Of a DNA stretch of 64,000 nt, positions 7,341 through 14,710 are shown one piece after another. The DNA lies in assembly GCA_963828405.1 (NCBI GenBank), contig CAWHEG010000030.1:1-64000 (forward strand). The letters run 5' to 3'. This DNA is from JANMJD01 sp963828405. GTDB taxonomy: Bacteria; Actinomycetota; Acidimicrobiia; Acidimicrobiales; Ilumatobacteraceae. Position numbers and translations under genes: made by a program. Below the pieces are notes generated by a model, which had not been told where the DNA came from, searched no databases, and was given only the letters and a program-made list of their open reading frames with translations. Position 1 is the first letter of the stretch. Each line of letters opens with the position of its first letter.

Positions 7341-8527
7341 TCAGGGCCGGGTCTGGGAGATCCTGTTCACGGCGTCGCGTACCCGTCCGAACCGGATCCG
7401 TTCCTGCTCGAGTCGGAGCCCCGGCTGCAGGCGGTTGTCTCGCAACGCGTCATACACGGCAGCCTCGGTCGGCGTGAGGTGAAGCAGGTCACGTCGGACG
7501 GGTCTTTTTCGTGCCCCCAGTAGTCGCGGTGACCGAGCAACGTGTCCATGTCCATCAGGAGGGACGACGCGTGGGGCACGCCGCTGCGGAATTGGTCGAG
7601 CAGGGCGAATCCATGGGTGTCGATGTCGCCCCAGTAGTACACCGGAACGTCGTGGAGCCACGGGACGCCGGCGAGATGTTCGAACCCCGAGCCGGCGCCG
7701 AACACGACGATCGCGTCGTCAGTTGCAGGAAACGACAGGAAGTTGATTTCATTCTCCGTCACGAACACCCGCCGCGGCACTTCGATTCTGCCGAAATCGG
7801 CGGCTGAGATGGTGATATCGCCGTCACCGGCCCACCTGGCGAACCGGAGAGGGTCGTCGAGAGCGCGAAATCGCACGAGCCGCGGCCGGGTCAGGAAGCC
7901 GTAGCGGCGCTCGAAGTCGCTCGGACCTGCCGCTGCATCGAGGATCGCCGCGGGTAGTGCGGCATCGAGCATGTAGCTGAGCAGCCGCTGGTGCTGCTCG
8001 ATCAGTTTGGTGTGGACGCCGGGCACATCGATCTGGCGGACGTACACGCTCGGGTTCGGATGGGCTTCGACCCAATCGACGACATCGAGGAGTCGCTCCC
8101 AATCATCTGCCGCCGCCAAGACCTGATGGCTCCGACGAGCGAGCATCGGCTCGAGCCCTGGCCGACGGCTCGGCGTCGCCTCGATCACCATGCGGAACCG
8201 ATCGAGATCGCGACGTGCGCCGATCAACGCCGCAGCATCCGTCGCTGTCGCCACGACGGCGGCGACGGGGATCCGGTTGGCGCCGAGCTGGCGGTGGTTG
8301 ACCTCGCGCTCGACAATCTGGACGTGCGGCGTCGACCGCACAGCCGCGACCCAGTCACGCACCTCGGCGAAGCGGGTTCCGAGCTCGGTGGATGTCGGGC
8401 CGCGCAGCGCGACCCGATACGGGAACAGCCCGTCGTCGCGTACCGCATCCGCCAGCAGGCGGCCGCCGTCCCACAGCCGTCGGACCCGGGCGCGGATGTC
8501 GCGAACGGTCGTCCACTCGGCAGTCAT
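7341..8527 (-). CDS. jetD: Wadjet protein JetD (DUF3322-DUF2220, TOPRIM nuclease), frameshifted near its C-terminus
   Basis: Nuclease subunit of the type I Wadjet anti-plasmid system (MksG counterpart), which cleaves the DNA extruded by the SMC complex. The N-terminal DUF3322 part covers about the first 190 residues. The TOPRIM-like DUF2220 part shows FVTENEINFLSFP (acidic/Asn site), DDAIVVFGAGSGF and YYWGDIDTHGFALLDQFR with the DxD pair. After HRDYWGHEKDP (near 7505) the open frame becomes nonsense and stops at 7367. The proper C-terminus (VRRDLLHLTPTEAAVYDALR, then LEQERIRFGRVRDAVN) continues in the next frame to 7341. A lost A in the five-A run at 7505-7509 would explain it. ATG 8527 overlaps the jetC stop. 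The core catalytic residues lie before the break. Confidence 0.88.
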
Positions 8528-11500
8528 GGGGCCGTGGCGGTGGAGCTGACTCGGGCCGCCTTCTCGGCGCGGTACTGCTCGATCGAGAGGTTGCGCAGCT
8601 TCGAGTCGCGCCCGTCGGAGTTGTCCACGAAGCCCACGGATCGCACGAACGGTTCGATCACGTGGATCTTTTGGAGCGGTGTGACGACGAGCAGTTGAAG
8701 GTTGAGTCGTTCGAACAGGCGAAGGCCGTAGCGGGCCGAGTCATCCGAGCCACGCCCGAACGCTTCGTCGATCACGACGAATCGGAACGATCGGGAGCGG
8801 ACTTCGCCCCACTCGAGCCCGAACTGGTAGGCGAGGCTGGCGGCGAGCACGGTGTACGCCAGCTTCTCCTTCTGCCCGCCCGACTTGCCGGACGAGTCCG
8901 AGTAGTGCTCGCGTTCGGTGTCGTCGGCGCGGTAGCGCTCGGACGCGGCGAACACGAACCAGTTGCGGACATCGGTGACTTTCGCCGTCCATCTCCGATC
9001 CAGTTCGGTGAGGCCGTCCCGGCCTCGGAATCGTGAGATCAGCTCGCGCACCTGGAGGAACTTGGTCTCGGCGTAGTGAGCATCGGTCGTGGCAGACAGC
9101 GTCTGCTCGGTGCACGCCCGCAGGTCACGCCGGAAGTCGCGGACCTCGACATCGTCCGTCGTGACCGACTCGAGGGTGATGTACGTCGCGTCGTTGTAGT
9201 CGATGTTGGTCAACGATCCGTTGATCGCCGCGATTCGTTCGCGGATCTCCTCCTGCTGGCGGATGAGCTGGGCCTGGAAGTTGGCGATCTCGTTGATCGT
9301 GTTCTCGTTGAGCAACTGCTTGAACCGCTCCTCGTGCCGCGGTAGATCGTCGGTTGCCAACTCTCGCAACAGACCTCGATAGGCATCGCCGGCATCGACC
9401 GAGGCATCGATCTCCTGCGTCTCTGCCGGGAATTCATGGCAGTACGCCTGCATCGCTTTGACGACCTTCTCGGTGGAGCGCCCGATCGTCTTCGACACGG
9501 CGTCGTAGCGCGCCTGCAACGCATCGCGTAACGCGCTCTCGTCGACCCCGCACGAACGCAACGTGGAAGGACCCCGCCCGATATCGGCGCGCAGCTGCTC
9601 GATCTCGCCCGATCGGGCGAGGTGGAGGGCCGCGTCGGGGGCGGCCAGCAGTTCGGCGTGCTCACCGCGGTCGTCGACCGATCGGCTGGTATCGGCCTCG
9701 ATGCGTGCGAGCTCGCGGCGAACCCCGTCGAGCTTCTCCTCGACGTCGCCGATCTCGCTCTGCGTTGATGCGATCTCGCCCTGGAGGTGCCCGATCCGGT
9801 CGGACGCGGCGGCGAGCCGCTGTTGTTCGTCGCGGAGCTGTTCGATTTGGCGTGCCGGGGTCTGCCAGTCGAGTTCGCCAGGGTCGCTGTAGACCTGCAG
9901 CTGCGCCAAGACCCGTGAGCGCGCTCGCACATCGCCCAACTCGCCCTTCTGCGCAGCGATGGACTCGGCGATGTGGTGCAGGCGGCCTTCCAAGGTCCGC
10001 TGCTGGGCTTCGAACGCGGCGATCTTCGCCGCGTTCGACCAGCCGAGCACATAGCGGCTGCGATCGTCGAGTGAGTGGCGGTCGTCCTTCTCATGGCGTT
10101 CGTCGCCGCCCTTGGTCTGGCCGGCACGGGTCATCGCCCGACGTTCGCGGCGGAACTGCTCGGGCGTCTCGCAGCACACGTAGTCGAAGCGACGGGCGAG
10201 TTCACCCTGCAACCATCGGCGCCAACGCGGATCGGCGCGGATCTCGACCTTGGCGGCGAGCACATCGTCGCGAAGCACCTCCGCCGACGAGCGGACATCG
10301 CCGCGCACCCGGAAGTACACGAAGCGGCCACGCAGGTTGGTCGAATCGACCCAAGCTTGCACGTCCGCGTAACGGTCGTCGGCGACGAGCATCGCCAAGG
10401 CGAACGATCGGAGCACCCGCTCCGTACTTCCCTCCCAAGCCTCCTCGCCGTCGCGGACCTGCAGCAGTTCTCCGGCGAACGGCACATCGACTGCGTCGAA
10501 GCCCAGTTCGTGGCACAACCTCGCCCGTAGCCCGACCTGATCGCGGGGGATGTTGCTGGTGCGGCTGCGCAGGCTGGCCAGCTCCGATTCCCGCTCGGTG
10601 TGCTCGTCGCGTCCTCGACGGAACTCGACCCCCAGCTCCGTGAGATCGTTGTCGAGCGCCGCCTCGACGGATCCCAACTCCGAGCGGAGGGTCGCGAACT
10701 GCTGCTGTGCGGCGATGAACGCGTCGACGCCTTCAGGTGGATCCACGCCGACTACACCGCAGAGCTCTGCGAACTCGGTGGCCTTGCGTCGACGTACGTC
10801 GCGTGTCGCCACGAGCCGCTCGATCTCGGTTTCGATCGAGGCAAGCCTGTCTCCTCCGCTGGCGGACAGATCACGCTGGAGCGATTCGCGCCGCTCACGG
10901 AGTGCCCGGAGCTGCTCGGCGAACGCTTGCTGGCGCGTCTCGAATCGAACGCGATCCGTAGCGAGTTCCTCCAGACGTTCATCGATCAACCTGCACCGGA
11001 CGCCGGCGAAGTAGGTACGCAGGGCGTTCCGGCAGGCCTCGTGCCCGTCGCGTTCGGCGCTGAGTTCGTCGAGACGAGAGCACTCCTCGACGATCGGCCC
11101 GAGCATTGCCATTTGGCGTTTGGCACGCAGGACCGCCTCATGCGCCCGGTTCAGGTCGTCGAAGTGGGCCAACAGGGCGCCAATGCGCTCGCTGGTCCCG
11201 GCGGCATCGAGCATGTGTTGGCGGACGAACTCGGTGAGGTTGCCGACCGACTTCATCGACACGGTCTGGTGGAAGAGTTCAAGTGCCTGATCGGAGGCGA
11301 TGCCGAGCCGGCGCCGGAACCAGGCGCCGTACGCCGGGAACGAATCGTTGAGTTCGGCTCCGAGGCCGCGCAACCGCTTACGGAGTCCGCTGATCTCCGA
11401 ACCGAACGAGGTGAAATGCTCGGCAATCGAGAGCTCGCGGTCGGCTCCGACGAAGAGCCGATTCGGTTGGCCGACTGAATCCTTGATCCAGAACACCTGG

Positions 11501-11907
11501 GCGAGGGTGACCGTGTCGCCGAACGCTCCGTTGCGGAACACCCCGAGGATCACGCTCAGGGTGGATTCATCGCGGAGCGCGACGGGTTTGGACGAGCCGC
11601 CCACATCGTTGCGTTCCGACTTGTAGTGGCCCAGCACGTACGAGCGCAGCGACCGTTCCCGGTTCTCCGCCCCGGCCGCCTTGTTGTAGGCGACCCGGTG
11701 CGCCGGCACGAGCAGGGTCGTCACGGCATCGACGAGTGTCGACTTTCCCGAGCCGATGTTGCCGGTGAGCAGCGTGTTCTGACCGCGGAGATCGAGGGTC
11801 CAGACGTGTCGATCGAACGTCCCCCAATTGAGCACCTCGAGCCGGTGAAGACGGAAGCCCGTCTCGGTGTCATCGGCGGCGAAGTCGAAGGCGATTGCGT
11901 CGGACAT
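8524..11907 (-). CDS. jetC: Wadjet protein JetC, SMC/MukB-like ATPase
   Basis: A 1127-residue SMC-type ATPase, motor of the Wadjet complex; it forms a ring with JetA (kleisin) and JetB (KITE) and extrudes DNA loops. Walker A GNIGSGKSTLVDAV is at residues 49-62 after LNWGTFDRHVWTLDLRGQN. Long Arg/Glu-rich coiled-coil stretches fill the middle (for example LDELSAERDGHEACRN and LDGVRRELARIEAD). The signature SGGQKEKLAYTV is near residue 1009 and Walker B FRFVVIDEAFGRGSDD ends in the catalytic Glu near 1048. I chose ATG 11907 (MSDAIAFDF), which overlaps the jetB stop by one base; the frame is open to 11991 but would run into jetB. Length and motif order match full-length type I JetC. Confidence 0.93.
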   Translation of the reverse strand: MSDAIAFDFAADDTETGFRLHRLEVLNWGTFDRHVWTLDLRGQNTLLTGNIGSGKSTLVDAVTTLLVPAHRVAYNKAAGAENRERSLRSYVLGHYKSERNDVGGSSKPVALRDESTLSVILGVFRNGAFGDTVTLAQVFWIKDSVGQPNRLFVGADRELSIAEHFTSFGSEISGLRKRLRGLGAELNDSFPAYGAWFRRRLGIASDQALELFHQTVSMKSVGNLTEFVRQHMLDAAGTSERIGALLAHFDDLNRAHEAVLRAKRQMAMLGPIVEECSRLDELSAERDGHEACRNALRTYFAGVRCRLIDERLEELATDRVRFETRQQAFAEQLRALRERRESLQRDLSASGGDRLASIETEIERLVATRDVRRRKATEFAELCGVVGVDPPEGVDAFIAAQQQFATLRSELGSVEAALDNDLTELGVEFRRGRDEHTERESELASLRSRTSNIPRDQVGLRARLCHELGFDAVDVPFAGELLQVRDGEEAWEGSTERVLRSFALAMLVADDRYADVQAWVDSTNLRGRFVYFRVRGDVRSSAEVLRDDVLAAKVEIRADPRWRRWLQGELARRFDYVCCETPEQFRRERRAMTRAGQTKGGDERHEKDDRHSLDDRSRYVLGWSNAAKIAAFEAQQRTLEGRLHHIAESIAAQKGELGDVRARSRVLAQLQVYSDPGELDWQTPARQIEQLRDEQQRLAAASDRIGHLQGEIASTQSEIGDVEEKLDGVRRELARIEADTSRSVDDRGEHAELLAAPDAALHLARSGEIEQLRADIGRGPSTLRSCGVDESALRDALQARYDAVSKTIGRSTEKVVKAMQAYCHEFPAETQEIDASVDAGDAYRGLLRELATDDLPRHEERFKQLLNENTINEIANFQAQLIRQQEEIRERIAAINGSLTNIDYNDATYITLESVTTDDVEVRDFRRDLRACTEQTLSATTDAHYAETKFLQVRELISRFRGRDGLTELDRRWTAKVTDVRNWFVFAASERYRADDTEREHYSDSSGKSGGQKEKLAYTVLAASLAYQFGLEWGEVRSRSFRFVVIDEAFGRGSDDSARYGLRLFERLNLQLLVVTPLQKIHVIEPFVRSVGFVDNSDGRDSKLRNLSIEQYRAEKAARVSSTATAP

Positions 11908-12572
11908 CAGCGGGGACTCCGCAACGAATCGAGGTCGTGGCCCAGCGACTCGCGATACTGGGCGAGCTTGGCATCGAAATCCGAGAGCCACTGGGCGTCG
12001 ACGAACGCCTTGATCGTGCGCCGTACCTCGAAGCTCGGCGGGCCCGACGCGCTCCCGCCGAGGCGTTTCAGAAACCCGAGTTCGACGACTTTGGAGATGT
12101 GACCGTCGATTGTGGTGAACAGCCGTGCCTCGTCAGCTCGCTCCGGGAGGAACACCCGCACGAGATCGACAAGTTCGTTGCGCGACAGCACGAGCCGCGT
12201 CTCGCCGCCGTGCGCATCGAACTCGGCGAGCCGCTTGCGAAGCAACGCGAGCAGCAGGCTGACCGGAAACGACAGTGCCCGACGTGCCATCAGCCGAGGG
12301 ACCGACCGATCGCCCGGTTCATCGTCCTCGTCGCCAACGGAGCGCTGGCGGCCTCGGGCGAACGCGAAGCCCTCCGCCTCATCGATCACGAGTTCCAAGC
12401 CGATGACCGCGAGATAGTCACGCAGCCGCGTCTGATGGTCGGTGACTGTCACCCAATCGGCGCCATCGGAGTCGCGGGCGACGACTCCTTTGAGCAGCAG
12501 CACCGCAGCCCGCGACACGGCGACGTCGGCCGCGCTGCGATCGGCCGGCGAACCCTGACCCTGCTCGCTCAT
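11907..12572 (-). CDS. jetB: Wadjet protein JetB (DUF4194, KITE/MukE-like)
   Basis: A 221-residue winged-helix (KITE) subunit that bridges kleisin and SMC heads. DUF4194-like features: VSRAAVLLLKGVVARDSDGA, DYLAVIGLELVIDEAEGFAF, LARRALSFPVSLLLALLRKR-type core, LFTTIDGHISKVVELGFLKR with the wing, and a C-terminal FEVRRTIKAFVDAQWLSDFD. ATG 12572 follows GGAGGG four bases upstream on the minus strand and lies 25 bases after the jetA stop; an upstream in-frame ATG at 12617 would overlap jetA and lacks a good ribosome-binding site. Confidence 0.9.
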   Translation of the reverse strand: MSEQGQGSPADRSAADVAVSRAAVLLLKGVVARDSDGADWVTVTDHQTRLRDYLAVIGLELVIDEAEGFAFARGRQRSVGDEDDEPGDRSVPRLMARRALSFPVSLLLALLRKRLAEFDAHGGETRLVLSRNELVDLVRVFLPERADEARLFTTIDGHISKVVELGFLKRLGGSASGPPSFEVRRTIKAFVDAQWLSDFDAKLAQYRESLGHDLDSLRSPR

Positions 12573-12597
12573 CGACCCTCCACCGTCGGCTCGGGGC

Positions 12598-14037
12598 TCA
12601 TCCGACGAACACCACACGCAGAAGACTCGCCGAGCGCCTCACCAGATCCTCGGTGACCCAGGTGACTTCGTCGGTGATCGACTCGTCGACGACGGTGCGG
12701 AACCGGTCGCTGCCGAGTTGGAGATAGGCGACCAGTTCGGCGAGCCCGTGCTCGATCGGACGTTCGCGGCACAGCTCCGCAAGGGTGACCTGGCCGCGTT
12801 CGTGGAGGCAGTCATCGACGTGCGCGGCGAGTCGTTCGACATCAACGATCGTCTGTGAGAACAGGTCGTCGATGTCGACATCGTCACCTGCGGTCGCCGA
12901 CGCGAGATCGGCAATGCTGATCTGGCGCCGAGGCTCGAACAGCGGGCGCTCGAACGGCAGCGCGACCTCTGCCACTGGCAGGTCGATCTCATGGAAGTTG
13001 CCGGTTGGGGCCTGGTCGCGCACCGCCAGCGCAGCAATTTCGACCGATCGCAGCACGTGGAAGATTCGGCGATCCTCCAACCAGGTGGTGTCGTCGAGGA
13101 ATCTGCGTAGCTGACTGGACAGCATCGCCACGGTGCGTTGTGTGTGCTCGCCGGCTTCGAGCCAGTCGTAGTGGACTCGGCGGACCCGCCGATCCGGCCG
13201 CATCTCGGCGATCGCCGGATAGGCAAGCACGCGTTCGAGATGATCGGTCATCTGTTCCTGGCGTGACTGCGACATCAGGAACTCCCAGAACGCCCGGAAG
13301 CTCAGCCCTTCGTCGGACCGGTCGATCGAATCGCGTTCTCCGAGGATTTCGCCGACCAACGAGCCCTTCGCACCGTCCCAACCGGCGATCTGTTCGCGCA
13401 CGCTGCGGTCGAGGGCGCGGAAGTTGTGCTCGACCTGCCGGAAGTCGGTGAGCAGCTCGCGGGCGAGGGAGACGAACTGCTGGAACTGCTCACGCAGCAG
13501 TCGCTCGTCGGCGATCGGTACGTCACCGGCCCTGGCCCGTTCGATCTCGACGTCCAGCTGTTGTCGACGCCGTTCCAACAGCTCGACTCGCCGGTCAGGA
13601 TCGGTGTCCGTGCTCGTCGCCATCCGCTCGATCAGGTCGAACAGCGTGCGCAGGCGCGACTCGGTCCCGACGAAGGGACGCTCGACCAGACCGGTCGCCC
13701 ACACCACCGCCTGCTCCGCCGCCGGGGTCATGTCGAACGCAGGTTCGTCGGAGTTCGCCGGGAAGTAGCGGCGTAGCCAGCCGCGTTCGTTTGACGACCA
13801 TTCGGTCAAGTAGTCGATCGCCCGCCGCGGCGCGGCCTGGTCGCCGCGGATGCGCCGTGACACGTGCAGGTCGTCTTCGAGTGCCTCGACGAGATCCGGT
13901 TGCGGTAGAGATCGCACGTTCGGCGCGACGAACAGGCGATCGAGAAGTGCGATGACGAGCGGTGCGTGCTCGTACCGCAGCAGACCCCACGCGGCATGCC
14001 GATCCCGAAGCATCGCCAGGTCGTCGAGTGAACGCAC
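12598..14037 (-). CDS. jetA: Wadjet protein JetA (DUF3375, kleisin/MukF-like)
   Basis: A 479-residue DUF3375 kleisin, first gene of the minus-strand jetABCD operon. Typical parts: LAMLRDRHAAWGLLRYEHAP at the start, LHVSRRIRGDQAAPRRAIDY, WLRRYFPANSDEPAFDMTPA, FVGTESRLRTLFDLIERMA and EIGEILGE-type GSLVGEILGERDSIDRSDEG, followed by FRAFWEFLMSQSRQEQM. The open frame extends to 14418, but recognisable protein begins at GTG 14037 (VRSLDDLAMLR), taken as the start; ATG 14013 is the alternative. The operon promoter should lie in 14040-14240, beside the right copy of the bracketing repeat. Confidence 0.9.
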   Translation of the reverse strand: MRSLDDLAMLRDRHAAWGLLRYEHAPLVIALLDRLFVAPNVRSLPQPDLVEALEDDLHVSRRIRGDQAAPRRAIDYLTEWSSNERGWLRRYFPANSDEPAFDMTPAAEQAVVWATGLVERPFVGTESRLRTLFDLIERMATSTDTDPDRRVELLERRRQQLDVEIERARAGDVPIADERLLREQFQQFVSLARELLTDFRQVEHNFRALDRSVREQIAGWDGAKGSLVGEILGERDSIDRSDEGLSFRAFWEFLMSQSRQEQMTDHLERVLAYPAIAEMRPDRRVRRVHYDWLEAGEHTQRTVAMLSSQLRRFLDDTTWLEDRRIFHVLRSVEIAALAVRDQAPTGNFHEIDLPVAEVALPFERPLFEPRRQISIADLASATAGDDVDIDDLFSQTIVDVERLAAHVDDCLHERGQVTLAELCRERPIEHGLAELVAYLQLGSDRFRTVVDESITDEVTWVTEDLVRRSASLLRVVFVG

Positions 14038-14222
14038 GCCAACGACTCTACGGCGGGGGTGTGGCGGGGTGGCCGCCCGCCCGGTGTGATCGGTGGGTTC
14101 AGCGCCGCACGGCTGGGTGTCAGGCCTCCTCGTCAGCGAGAGCCGCTCGGTCTGGTGGCGCGAGTCGTCGCGACGGTCGTGCCCGACCACCGAAGGTCGT
14201 CGATCGCCAGAAGTTGTCCAAG

Positions 14223-14238
14223 AAACACCAGGTAGATG
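14223..14238 (+). repeat. Right copy of 16-bp direct repeat flanking the Wadjet locus
   Basis: AAACACCAGGTAGATG, partner of 7250-7265 (15 of 16 identical). Just left of it, AAGTTGTCCA (14211-14220) also occurs left of the locus at 7074-7083. Confidence 0.5.
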
Positions 14239-14301
14239 CCCACGTCGGAATCGGGACATTGGACCCTGGTCGAGAGTCATCGCGTGGACGAGTCTGGCAC
14301 T

Positions 14302-14457
14302 GTGAGACTCGAGATCACCCGGCGGGCGGAGTTGGCGGTTCGGGCGATGGTCGCACTGGCCGAGTTGGAACTGCGGCGTGTCCTGGGCGCAGTGACGGTG
14401 GCGTCGCTTGTCGAGCACGCCGGTGGCGCGGCCGCAGTTGCGGTCCTGACGAGGTGA
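14302..14457 (+). pseudogene. Rrf2-family regulator remnant
   Basis: GTG 14302 opens VRLEITRRAELAVRAMVALAE, the standard first helix of Rrf2-family repressors (compare MRLTRRADYAVRALLALA). Similarity then stops, and the frame ends after 51 codons at TGA 14455-14457. Normal Rrf2 proteins have 130-160 residues with a wing and three Cys for Fe-S binding; none is present. It is probably the stump of a regulator of the molybdoenzyme operon just downstream. It could be expressed as a short peptide, but no DNA-binding function is expected. Confidence 0.6.
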
Positions 14458-14465
14458 CTGGAGCG

Positions 14466-14708
14466 ATGATGCAGACCGAACATGATCCGCGATCGAGCCG
14501 CAAGGCGACTCCGCCTACGCGGCGTACGGTGCTCGGCGCGTTGCTGGCCATGCCCGTGGTGGCGGCGTTCGCACGGTGGGCTTCGCCGCGGCGGGACGCG
14601 GCCGGGAGCCGACCGGCGTCGATCGGCGCCTCCGGCGCCTGTTGTGCAGTGTGCGGCAGCGGCTCTCATTCGATGCTCGCGTGCCCCGACTCGCCGAAGG
14701 TGGTGTGA
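14466..14708 (+). CDS. Small Tat-signal protein with C-terminal CCHC knuckle-like motif, unknown function
   Basis: An 80-residue protein, ATG 14466 (MMQTEHDPRSS). Residues 19-38 (RRTVLGALLAMPVVAAFARW) look like a twin-arginine signal. The last 22 residues contain CAVCGSGSHSMLAC, spaced Cys60-X2-Cys63-X4-His68-X4-Cys73, the exact spacing of a CCHC zinc knuckle, preceded by another Cys59. It sits directly upstream of the Tat-dependent molybdoenzyme (stop at 14708, next start 14711), so co-expression and a role in maturation, metal binding or electron transfer of that enzyme is a reasonable guess. I do not recognise a named family. It could instead be a Tat-exported remnant of a larger protein. 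Confidence 0.55.
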   Translation: MMQTEHDPRSSRKATPPTRRTVLGALLAMPVVAAFARWASPRRDAAGSRPASIGASGACCAVCGSGSHSMLACPDSPKVV

Positions 14709-14710
14709 TT

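Noticed and set aside
7498..7515. Programmed -1 ribosomal frameshift in jetD
   Set aside because: The A-run is not in the register of a canonical X-XXY-YYZ heptamer and no clear downstream hairpin was seen; mutation or miscalled homopolymer is simpler.
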